NCBI RefSeq assembly: GCF_018131225.1
Contig: NZ_JAFCMM010000007.1
Location: 124,001-188,000 of the forward strand
Direction of reading: 5' to 3'
Length of the DNA: 64,000 nt
Source: Bradyrhizobium sp. U87765 SZCCT0048
Lineage (GTDB): Bacteria; Pseudomonadota; Alphaproteobacteria; Rhizobiales; Xanthobacteraceae
Position numbers and translations under genes: made by a program. The notes under the pieces are model-generated. The model was not told the origin of the DNA and made no database searches. It worked only from the letters and a program-made list of their open reading frames with translations. This document shows positions 43,642 through 50,589 of this stretch, one piece after another (position 1 is the first letter of the stretch; the number at the start of each line of letters is the position of its first letter).

Positions 43642-43671
43642 AAAAAAGCCGCGCAGGGTGTTGCGCGGCTT
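43642..43671 (-). terminator. Intrinsic terminator in the argC leader
   Basis: On the minus strand AAGCCGCGCA-ACACCC-TGCGCGGCTT followed by TTTTC forms a perfect 10-bp stem with a T-tract. It lies between the Arg-rich leader ORF and argC, about 60 bases before the argC start, where a terminator makes sense only if it is conditional. Confidence 0.85.
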
Positions 43672-43704
43672 CGAGCGAACATGGATGCGATCAGGCAGCC
43701 AACG

Positions 43705-43761
43705 TCACTCCCGCGCGGTGCGGGTCGGACGGCGTCGGCGGATGGTCCTGACAAATGCCAT
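43705..43761 (-). CDS. Arg-rich leader peptide of argC
   Basis: An 18-codon ORF, MAFVRTIRRRRPTRTARE, with seven Arg residues, including four consecutive Arg codons (CGC CGA CGC CGT). Its ATG is six bases after the -10 element of a strong promoter, so the transcript should start at or next to the A of ATG (leaderless). No other annotation would cover this region. The peptide itself is not expected to be functional beyond sensing charged tRNA-Arg. Confidence 0.65.
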   Translation of the reverse strand: MAFVRTIRRRRPTRTARE

Positions 43762-43767
43762 GGCGCC

Positions 43768-43796
43768 TATCTAGGCGCGGACGGCGCGGGGGTCAA
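43768..43796 (-). promoter_or_regulatory. Promoter of the argC leader
   Basis: On the minus strand: -35 TTGACC, 17-base spacer, -10 TAGATA, then six bases to the leader ATG. The spacing is ideal for the housekeeping sigma factor and predicts a leaderless transcript. Confidence 0.75.
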
Positions 43797-44069
43797 TCGC
43801 CTTGCGGGCGCATGGCGGCCCGGCGATGGGAGGGGGCGGCGGTGCCGGACAGGCGCCGCCGGTCCGCACGGGCGGGCGATCCCCGCATCGGTGCCCGCGG
43901 CGCCAGCCCGGGCCCTGCGCCAATTCCCACTTCAAGTGTTACCTCCGCGGAGCGGATGTCGGGCGGTCGCCCTGCGGCGCATTAGCCTTACCAACAGATT
44001 GGGACGCGCTCTTAACCCGTCGGCGGCGGCTTTGGCTTAAGCTCGGGGGCGATATTGAAGGATCAGTCC

Positions 44070-44534
44070 ATGCGGACCCTGCTCGCTGCCGCCCTGATGA
44101 TGGGAACCGCTCTGCCGGCCATGGCGGACGCGTTCAACATCGTGGTTCCCGGCCGCCCCGGCGTGCCGGTGGTGATCGACGGTCGCGACGCGTCCTATGC
44201 GGTCATCGAGGGGGAGTGGGGTCTTGGCCGCGGTCGGGCCACCCAGCCAGTCGTCTACGGCGGCTTCCGCGGGCCCTATGTCGAGCGCCCCGTCGGCGCC
44301 TACTATCCGAGCGCCGGACGGCTGCCCGGGTATGGCCGCCTCGAGATCGAGCCGCCGGCCAACCGGCCACTGCCGCGCCCCGCCGAGAGCTATCAGAACT
44401 CGTGGTCGGCGCAGTCGGCGCCACCGCAGATGCAAATCCCGGCCACTCCGCCGCCGATCATCGTCGCACCGCAGATCGGCGGAGGTGGCGGCTATCCTCC
44501 GGGGCCGATGCCGCCCCGACCGAGTCCGCGGTGA
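44070..44534 (+). CDS. Secreted Pro/Gly-rich protein
   Basis: About 154 residues. A signal peptide (MRTLLAAALMMGTALPAMADA) is followed by a strand-like FNIVVPGRPGVPVVIDGRD and a long Pro/Gly/Tyr-rich C-terminus (YPPGPMPPRPSPR). ATG 44070 is preceded by GAAGGATCAGTCC. No cysteine in the mature part. Likely a periplasmic or surface protein; no family recognised. A second small secreted protein gene follows about 63 bases later. Confidence 0.72.
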   Translation: MRTLLAAALMMGTALPAMADAFNIVVPGRPGVPVVIDGRDASYAVIEGEWGLGRGRATQPVVYGGFRGPYVERPVGAYYPSAGRLPGYGRLEIEPPANRPLPRPAESYQNSWSAQSAPPQMQIPATPPPIIVAPQIGGGGGYPPGPMPPRPSPR

Positions 44535-44597
44535 CCGCACGGCGCCGCGCAAGCCAGCAAATATACAAAAAACCAAACCGACAGGAGAGAGCGTAAC

Positions 44598-45110
44598 ATG
44601 CGTAAGACGATCATGGGACTGGCCGCGGCGGTCGCGGTGAGCGTGGCCGGCGCGGCGCCGGCGATGGCCTGCGGCGGCGACTACTATGTCAGCCCGTGCA
44701 GCGGCGGACTGTTCACCTCCGGCTTCGGCTATCAGGCCGGCTACGGCGGCTATCAGACCGAGCGTTTGCCCGAGCCGCATTATTCCTACGGGCCGCGCTA
44801 CTACTATGTGAACCAGGGCCCGGTCTACAGCGGCCCCGGCAACTACGGCCCGGTGCCGACCTATCAGGAGCGCGCGGTCACCGGCTGGCGCAGCTACGAC
44901 CGCCCGTACTACTACGGCTACAATGGCGGTCCCTATGGCGACGCCACCTCGCACTACTATGACGGCATGCCGGCGGTGCGCGGCCCGGTGGTCTATCGCT
45001 ATCACCGCAACGCCTACCGCCATGGCTATCGCCACACCATGCGCTACGGCTATCACACCCATCGCCAGTACGCCCGCGGCCCGCGCGTCATCCGCGTGCC
45101 GAACTACTGA
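44598..45110 (+). CDS. Secreted Tyr/Gly-rich protein
   Basis: A 170-residue protein with a signal peptide (cleavage near APAMA-C). The mature part is very rich in Tyr and Gly (YYVSPCSG, QAGYGGYQ, RPYYYGYNGG), and ends His/Arg/Tyr-rich (YRHGYRHTMRYGYHTHRQYARG). AGGAGAGAGCG precedes the ATG. A bidirectional terminator follows. It looks like a structural envelope protein, but this is only inferred from composition. Confidence 0.75.
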   Translation: MRKTIMGLAAAVAVSVAGAAPAMACGGDYYVSPCSGGLFTSGFGYQAGYGGYQTERLPEPHYSYGPRYYYVNQGPVYSGPGNYGPVPTYQERAVTGWRSYDRPYYYGYNGGPYGDATSHYYDGMPAVRGPVVYRYHRNAYRHGYRHTMRYGYHTHRQYARGPRVIRVPNY

Positions 45111-45153
45111 GCGGCTGCGCGCCGCGGCGCGCATCTGACCCATCACACACAAA

Positions 45154-45187
45154 CGCCCGCCGTCGCGAGACGGCGGGCGCTTGTGTT
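45154..45187. terminator. Bidirectional terminator between the Tyr-rich gene and rlmB
   Basis: CGCCCGCCGTC-GCGA-GACGGCGGGCG, an 11-bp perfect stem, is followed by CTTGTGTTTG on the plus strand and TTTGTGTG on the minus strand. Confidence 0.75.
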
Positions 45188-45199
45188 TGACAGATGGTC

Positions 45200-46030
45200 T
45201 CAGCGCATCAGCCCGAGCCGCGTCGCGCCGATGTAGAGCGCGAGCACGGCGGCGTTGGAGACGTTGAGGCTCTTGATCGCGCCGGGCATGTCGAGGCGGG
45301 CGACGACGCTGCAGGTCTCGCGCGTCAGCTGGCGCAGGCCCTTGCCCTCGGCGCCGAGCACGAGGGCCAGCGGCGCCTCCAGCGTGACGTCGGCGAGGTT
45401 CTCGCTTCCCTCGCTGTCGAGGCCGACCGTCATGAAGCCGCGCTCGTTGAGCGCGGTCAGCGCGCGGGCAAGATTTTGCACGGTAACGAACGGCACCAGC
45501 TCGAGCGCGCCGGACGCCGACTTCGCCAGCACGCCGGTCGCCTCCGGGCTGTGGCGCGCGGTGGTGACGATCGCCTTGACGTCGAACGCCGACGCCGAGC
45601 GCAGGATCGCGCCGACATTGTGCGGGTCGGTGATCTGGTCGAGCACCAGCACGATGCCCTCGCGCTCCAGCGTCTCGATCGATGGCGAGGGCAGGGGATC
45701 GGCCTCGGCGAGCAGGCCCTGGTGGACGGCGTCCGGCCCGAGGCGCTGGTCGATCTGGCTCGGGCGCACCATCTCCGGCGGCACGCGGGTGTCGATGTTC
45801 TCTTCCGCAAGGCGCCGCGCGGCGTTCTCGGTCAGGAACAGCTTGCGGATCTTGCGTTTGGGATTGGCCAGGGCTGCGGTGACGGTGTGCCAGCCATAGA
45901 GGATGGCCGGCCCGTCCGGGCGCTCCCGCTCCCGCCACGCAGGCTTGTGGCCGCCGCCCCGACCCTGGGGGCCGCCTTTGCTGCGGTGGTCCTTGGGGCG
46001 GAAACGGGCCTTCGCGTCACGATCGTTCAT
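45200..46030 (-). CDS. rlmB: 23S rRNA (guanosine-2'-O)-methyltransferase
   Basis: A 276-residue SpoU/TrmH-family (SPOUT) methyltransferase. The first 35 residues are basic and disordered. The substrate-binding domain spans 40-105 (LYGWHTVTAALANPKRK), and the SAM-binding knot includes VLDQITDPHNVGAILRSASAFD, LVLGAEGKGLRQLT and the LNVSNAAVLALY motif. It modifies 23S rRNA G2251 (E. coli numbering) in the peptidyl transferase region. Confidence 0.94.
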   Translation of the reverse strand: MNDRDAKARFRPKDHRSKGGPQGRGGGHKPAWRERERPDGPAILYGWHTVTAALANPKRKIRKLFLTENAARRLAEENIDTRVPPEMVRPSQIDQRLGPDAVHQGLLAEADPLPSPSIETLEREGIVLVLDQITDPHNVGAILRSASAFDVKAIVTTARHSPEATGVLAKSASGALELVPFVTVQNLARALTALNERGFMTVGLDSEGSENLADVTLEAPLALVLGAEGKGLRQLTRETCSVVARLDMPGAIKSLNVSNAAVLALYIGATRLGLMR

Positions 46031-46091
46031 GGCCGGCTTGTCTCACGCGGGGCGGATTCTGGCAATTTTCGGCTGGGCAACGATGCCGCAT

Positions 46092-46388
46092 TCACGAAGC
46101 CGAACGATCGCCTTGTAATGGTCGCCTCCGTCGAGCGGCAGAAATGATGATCACCGCTGCCCCGATCACGGCTGGAATCCCGATCGGCGCGGAAAAGATC
46201 GGGATGACCCAGATATCCCCCATGCCTCCTCCGCAACGCTGCGCCCCTCCGGGCAGAAGGGAGCAGTTGGATTCCGCGACGCCGACCGTGATTAGCCACA
46301 GCAACGCGACCAGCACGACGAGGCCTTTCAGCAAGAGGAGGAGCAATCGCCCGATGCTGGCCAGCAACTGATTTCCGCTCAAATTCAA
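46092..46388 (-). CDS. Small two-helix membrane protein (tentative)
   Basis: A 98-residue frame starting with TTG. Two hydrophobic segments (about residues 12-38, GRLLLLLLKGLVVLVALLW, and 60-82, IWVIPIFSAPIGIPAVIGAA) flank a loop with two Cys. The start lacks a strong ribosome-binding site, and GC is lower than around it. The amphipathic balance and lack of internal stops support a real gene, but I would not rely on it. Lies between rlmB and tRNA-Tyr. Confidence 0.5.
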   Translation of the reverse strand: MNLSGNQLLASIGRLLLLLLKGLVVLVALLWLITVGVAESNCSLLPGGAQRCGGGMGDIWVIPIFSAPIGIPAVIGAAVIIISAARRRRPLQGDRSAS

Positions 46389-46523
46389 GGGGTTGTATTT
46401 TCAAACTGATACTGCCTTGGCGTGAGCGGGGCTGGCAAGCGGCGCTACATCTGACAAACTGTCGCACGGCCTCAAGGGGCGGGCGCGCACCACGAAACGG
46501 CATTTTACTGAAGGAAATCAGGA

Positions 46524-46609
46524 TGGTGGGGGAGGCAGGACTCGAACCTGCGAAGCCATGAGGCGGCTGATTTACAGTCAGCTCCCTTTGCCACTCGGGA
46601 CACTCCCCC
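46524..46609 (-). tRNA. tRNA-Tyr (GUA)
   Basis: Class II tRNA with long variable arm. Acceptor GGGGGAG/CTCCCCC, anticodon loop CTGTAAA (GUA), T-arm GCAGGTTCGAGTCCTGC and encoded CCA. Confidence 0.97.
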
Positions 46610-46671
46610 GCTTCGGAACCGTCAGCCGCGCACGCACCGTGTTGGTGGCGCTTGCGGTCAGGGATGACGGC

Positions 46672-46705
46672 AAAAAAGCGAGCCCGCCAGTGGATCGTGG
46701 CGGGC
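46672..46705 (-). terminator. Rho-independent terminator after the DUF3606 gene
   Basis: On the minus strand GCCCGCCA-CGATCCAC-TGGCGGGC is followed by TCGCTTTTTTG. It lies upstream of tRNA-Tyr in the same transcription direction. Confidence 0.7.
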
Positions 46706-46811
46706 ACCCGAACGGGCGCGTTTATGGGCGAAGGTGGGGGGTAAAGTCAACCAACAGAAGCATTTAATTCACTGCCGCGGGCAGCGGCCCGAAACCGCGG
46801 TATCCGCGGGC

Positions 46812-47018
46812 CTATTTCCCCAGATACCGCCGCACGGCGGCGACCGAGGGGCCGACCTTGTCGACGGCGGCGTTGAGGTCGTGCTGGGAAATGCTGAGGC
46901 GATAGGCCCAGTAGCGGGTCGCGCCCGCGTCCGCCGTATCGATACGGACGTCGGGTCTCACCACGTCGTTGACCGGCGCGACCACGGGCGCGCCGTTGCT
47001 GGCAATGATCATGGCCAT
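46812..47018 (-). CDS. DUF3606 small protein
   Basis: About 68 residues. The C-terminal half carries the DUF3606 pattern, RYWAYRLSISQHDLNAAVDKVGPSVAAVRRYL, which is a short helical motif in small proteins common in soil proteobacteria. The N-terminal VVRPDVRIDTADAGATRYW is the typical I-x-x-x-x-P-x-E-V-R-Y-W-like lead. ATG 47018 gives MAMIIASNG. Function unknown. Confidence 0.8.
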   Translation of the reverse strand: MAMIIASNGAPVVAPVNDVVRPDVRIDTADAGATRYWAYRLSISQHDLNAAVDKVGPSVAAVRRYLGK

Positions 47019-47115
47019 GCCCACCGATGCGATGGGCTGATCATAACACGTGCGTTTGGCGGCCCGGTCGCCACCCGTCCCCGGGGTTAACGAAGCATGA
47101 AGCGGCGAATCGCCG

Positions 47116-47427
47116 TCACCGGGCGTGATGGCGGCGCTGGCGATGCTTGCGCGGCGGAGGCGGCGGTGGCTCGTCGCGGCCGAAGCCCGCGGCATTACGG
47201 GCCCAGTTCGGCGAAAACGGGTTGGGCACGCACTCGCCGCGCAGCCCGCTGATCGCGGCGCGGCACTGGGCGTAGGTGTAGTACATGCAGTCGTCGCCGC
47301 CAAAGCCGCGGTTCCAGGTGCGGGCGCACCAGGCGATGTCGCGGGCCTGTGCGGATGTCGGCGCCGCGAGGGCGGCAAAGCCGGCCGCCGTGGCGGCCAG
47401 CGTGACGAGGGCGATCAGTTGGCGCAT
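47116..47427 (-). CDS. DUF3551 secreted protein
   Basis: A 103-residue protein of DUF3551. The signal peptide ends in TSAQA. The mature domain shows RDIAWCARTW, CMYYTYAQCRAAISGLRGECVPNPF with four Cys in the family pattern. The C-terminal tail is PPPPPPRKHRQRRHHAR. This family is abundant in Bradyrhizobium-type genomes, often in several copies, and has no known function. Confidence 0.87.
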   Translation of the reverse strand: MRQLIALVTLAATAAGFAALAAPTSAQARDIAWCARTWNRGFGGDDCMYYTYAQCRAAISGLRGECVPNPFSPNWARNAAGFGRDEPPPPPPRKHRQRRHHAR

Positions 47428-47645
47428 GGAAGGCTCCCGGATGTGCGGCGGCGGCCCGGCGACGGCCGTCCGCCACGACGATGAACACCATCATAGCAGG
47501 CCCTGTTCCGCCTGTCGGGGCACGGGCGGGGCGGGCTTTCCGTCGCAGGCAGCGCGCCGTCCGGAAAACCCCTGCGGCATCAATCCCCATCGGCGTCAGT
47601 CGGCCGTTGCCAAGCGCTCCGATCCATTGCATATCTGCCGCCGAC

Positions 47646-47719
47646 GCGGGTGTAGCTCAATGGTAGAGCAGCAGCCTTCCAAGCTGAATACGAGGGTTCG
47701 ATTCCCTTCACCCGCTCCA
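47646..47719 (+). tRNA. tRNA-Gly (UCC)
   Basis: Acceptor GCGGGTG/CACCCGC, D-arm GCTC...GAGC, anticodon loop CTTCCAA (UCC), T-arm GAGGGTTCGATTCCCTT, then TCCA with an encoded CCA. Confidence 0.97.
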
Positions 47720-47863
47720 TTCCCTTCAAGCATGCCTTTCGCGCTCGTCGCCACTGACACGGGGGCGCCTGTGCATCAGCTGTTGCGCGCATCCTGCGAT
47801 GCGGGTGTTCGGTCGCGCGCTGCGAACGCGCTCCCATTGCAGCGCATTGTCCGCGTCACGCGG

Positions 47864-49609
47864 TCATCTGTTGTCGCCCGCGCACCGCTGGACGAGATGC
47901 AGCAGTTCCTCGCCGTCGAGCGGCTTGTGGAGGAGCCGGACGCCGCTGGCGGCGACCTCCTTCAGGCGCTGGGGTGAGGTGTCGCCGGTCATGATGATCG
48001 CGGGGACGTCGCGCCGGAGATGGCGGCGGAGGTCGGCGATCGCCGCGAGGCCGGTGGTGTCGTCGCGAAGGCGATAGTCGGCGATGATCAGGTCGATCGC
48101 GGCCTCGTCGCTGGCTGCGGACGCCAGCTGTGTCGTCACGGCCTGCGCGCTGTCTCCGGCATGGACGCGATGTCCGTCGAGCCGCAGCAGCGTCGCGATC
48201 GCATCCAGCGCCTCGCGCTGGTCGTCGACCACCACAATGCCGAACGAACGTCTTTGGACATCGGGCCGGTCGTCGGTGCGGATCGGGCGCAGCGGCGCGG
48301 CGACCGGCACGGTGATGGCGAACAGCGAGCCGCGTCCTTCCCGCGAACGCAGCCTGAGCGGGTGGCCGAGCAGCGCCGCGGTGCGCTTCACGATCGCAAG
48401 GCCGAGGCCAAGCCCCTGCGAGCGGTCTCGCGCGGGATTGTGCAGTTGCAGGAACTCCTCGAAGATCAGCTCCTGCTGGTGTTGCGCTATGCCGTCGCCG
48501 GTGTCCCAGACCTGGATCTCCACGGCGTCGCCGCGCGTTCGGCAGCCGAGCAGCACGCCGCCGCTCCGGGTGTAGCGAAAGGCGTTGGACAGCAGGTTGT
48601 TGAGGATGGTCTTCAGCAGCGACGGGTCGCTGTCGACGTCGATCTCCCGGCCGACCACGCGAAAGGCAAGTCCGCGCTGGCGAGCCTCCGCTGCGAATTC
48701 GCTTTTGAGGTGATCGAACAGCGCGTTCAGCGCGATCGGTTGCCGGTCGGCGGTGATGATGCCGGCGTCGAGCTTGGAGATGTCGAGCAGCGCGTTGAGC
48801 AGGCCGCTCAGATTGCCGACGAGGGATCTGGCGCGCCCGGCGAGATCGATGGCCTTCGGCGCCGGCACGTCGCCGCGCTGTCCCAGCATCGCCAGCGTCG
48901 TCACCAGCAGGCCGAGCGCGTGGATCGGCTGGCGCAGGTCGTGGCTGGCCGCGGCGAGAAATCTCGTTTTGGCCTGGTTGGCGCCCTGTGCGCGGTCGCG
49001 CTCGCCGGCGATATCCACAGCCAGTCGCTCGTTCTCGAGCCGCAGTGCGATAGTCTGTCGCAGCATGCGATAGGTGCTGCGACAGTAGAACAGGTTGATC
49101 GCGACCAGCGTCACCACGAGAAACAGAAACGGCTCGGCGATGTCGCCGCCGGTCTGCAGACAGCGCACCGCGACGGGAATGGTCGTCGTCAGGATCGAGC
49201 CGATCAGCGCCGGCGGAAACGCCGACAGCGACGGGACCGAGCCGCAGACAATGCCGGTCATCGCGACCATGGTGAAGGAAAAAACCAGCGGTTCCTGCGG
49301 AATGAATCCGACCCATCCGAGCGCGCCCCAGAGCGCGCCGGACAGCCATGAAAACGTGGCCCCGAGCCATGCCCATCGCGCGGTCGTCATGGTGGTGGCG
49401 GCGTGATACGCGAACCGGCGGGCGACGGCGGCGCGCACGAGAGACAGCAGGCAGACCAGTCCCAGCCATGTGCCGAGCCAGCCGCGGTCGACGGTATGCC
49501 GCAGCACGAACGCGGCGGCGGCCGAGGTCGTGATGTTGGAGATCACGACGCCGAAGGCGTTGCGGTAGAGAAGTTCGACGAGGGCCTGGCGTATCTTGTC
49601 TTCGTGCAT
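47864..49609 (-). CDS. Hybrid sensor histidine kinase
   Basis: About 581 residues. The N-terminal 180 residues have about six membrane helices with no recognisable sensor fold. A short coiled coil (LENERLAVDIAGERDRAQ) leads to the HisKA region with His223 in AASHDLRQPIHAL, then a HATPase domain with the N-box NNLLSNAFRYT, D-T-G-D-G and GLGLGLAI glycines. The C-terminal receiver domain has the acidic pair VVVDDQRE and a phospho-Asp in LIIADYRL. It is divergent from the LuxR response regulator gene, with 122 bases between starts. Cognate pairing is inferred from this arrangement. Confidence 0.9.
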   Translation of the reverse strand: MHEDKIRQALVELLYRNAFGVVISNITTSAAAAFVLRHTVDRGWLGTWLGLVCLLSLVRAAVARRFAYHAATTMTTARWAWLGATFSWLSGALWGALGWVGFIPQEPLVFSFTMVAMTGIVCGSVPSLSAFPPALIGSILTTTIPVAVRCLQTGGDIAEPFLFLVVTLVAINLFYCRSTYRMLRQTIALRLENERLAVDIAGERDRAQGANQAKTRFLAAASHDLRQPIHALGLLVTTLAMLGQRGDVPAPKAIDLAGRARSLVGNLSGLLNALLDISKLDAGIITADRQPIALNALFDHLKSEFAAEARQRGLAFRVVGREIDVDSDPSLLKTILNNLLSNAFRYTRSGGVLLGCRTRGDAVEIQVWDTGDGIAQHQQELIFEEFLQLHNPARDRSQGLGLGLAIVKRTAALLGHPLRLRSREGRGSLFAITVPVAAPLRPIRTDDRPDVQRRSFGIVVVDDQREALDAIATLLRLDGHRVHAGDSAQAVTTQLASAASDEAAIDLIIADYRLRDDTTGLAAIADLRRHLRRDVPAIIMTGDTSPQRLKEVAASGVRLLHKPLDGEELLHLVQRCAGDNR

Positions 49610-49731
49610 CGGCAGTCCAGCGCTGGCGGATTGGACAGTCCCATCTCTCTCGCAGCGGGTTCCGTCAACAGCATCTTGCGCACGTCGTGATTCGGTCGCG
49701 GCCGCGCAGGGCAACGACACATGCGAGCGGT

Positions 49732-50382
49732 ATGTTCAGCGTTATCGTGGCAGACGACCATGCAATCGTGCGGGAGGGGCTGAAGTCCCTGCTGTCGGCG
49801 ATGGACGAGGTGTCGGTGGTCGCTGAGGTGGCGAACGGAGGCGCGCTCGGCGAGCGTCTGGCGCAGGGCGAGGCGGATCTTCTCGTCCTCGATCTGGGCA
49901 TGCCCGGCGTCGCCGGAACGCAGACCATCGCCGATCTGAAATCGCGCGCGCCACGTCTGAAGATTCTCGTCCTGACCGCCAACACCGAGCCGCGAACTGC
50001 GCAGGCGGTGATGGACGCGGGCGCCGATGGCTATGTGACCAAGGGCGGTGATCCCGCGGAGATCGCTGCGGCGATCTCCGCCATTCGCGATGGCGGCCGC
50101 TATCTGTCGCGCAGCGTCGATTTTGTCGCAGCGAGTGGCGGGGCGGGCCGGCGACTGCCGAACGCCGCGGAGATCGTGTCGCCGATCGCCTTGACGAGCC
50201 GCGAGCGGCAGGTGCTGGCGCTCATCGCGAGGGGATTGACGACGCGCGAAGTCGCGGGGCGGCTCAATGTCAGTTTTGCCACCGCCCGCAAGCATCGCGA
50301 GAACCTGATGCAGAAGCTCGGTGTTCACGGTGTCGCCGAACTGACCGCCTATGCCGTTCGGCTGGGGGTGCCGACGGCCTGA
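49732..50382 (+). CDS. LuxR/NarL-type response regulator
   Basis: About 216 residues. The receiver domain has the acidic pair VADDH and phosphoacceptor Asp54 in LVLDLGMP, plus the Thr and Lys (ILVLTAN, GYVTKGGDP). The C-terminal HTH (about 150-205) reads LTSRERQVLALIARGLTTREVAGRLNVSFATARKHRENLMQKLG. ATG 49732 is preferred to in-frame 49687. It should bind DNA as a phosphorylated dimer. The autotransporter gene begins 207 bases after its stop. Confidence 0.93.
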   Translation: MFSVIVADDHAIVREGLKSLLSAMDEVSVVAEVANGGALGERLAQGEADLLVLDLGMPGVAGTQTIADLKSRAPRLKILVLTANTEPRTAQAVMDAGADGYVTKGGDPAEIAAAISAIRDGGRYLSRSVDFVAASGGAGRRLPNAAEIVSPIALTSRERQVLALIARGLTTREVAGRLNVSFATARKHRENLMQKLGVHGVAELTAYAVRLGVPTA

Positions 50383-50441
50383 ATCCGCCCGTGTGATCCA
50401 CAGGTGCGACCTTTGCGCCCGCAGCGGGGAAGGCGGGCGAA

Positions 50442-50459
50442 ATACGGCAACTGTCGTAT
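50442..50459. promoter_or_regulatory. Quasi-palindrome upstream of the autotransporter gene
   Basis: ATACGGCAACTGTCGTAT is an 18-bp near-palindrome (ATACG...CGTAT, with one central mismatch) between the response regulator gene and the autotransporter gene. Its size suits a dimeric LuxR-type regulator. Binding is a hypothesis. Confidence 0.35.
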
Positions 50460-50589
50460 GTCGCCGGCTGGCCCCGCTTCCTATGGTTGCCATCGATCCA
50501 TTGAACGCTGACGGCTCCGCCTCGCCCCTGCAGGACAGGTGGTCAAGGGGATGTGACGACAGGTTCTGCCAGGCCGGGCACATCGTCTC

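Larger units (their letters stand above)
43642..43761 (-). promoter_or_regulatory. Candidate arginine-responsive transcription attenuator of argC
   Basis: The leader transcript would contain, in order: an 18-codon Arg-rich ORF; a 1:2 hairpin inside it (CCCGC, leader nt 38-42, with GCGGG, nt 48-52); segment 2 (GCGCGG, nt 46-51), which can instead pair with CCGCGC of the terminator's 5' arm; and the 3:4 terminator. A ribosome stalled at the run of four Arg codons (nt 22-33) would cover segment 1 and leave segment 2 free, preventing termination. A ribosome reaching the stop codon covers segment 2 and permits termination. This is the classic attenuation logic. It is inferred from sequence only. 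Confidence 0.65.
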
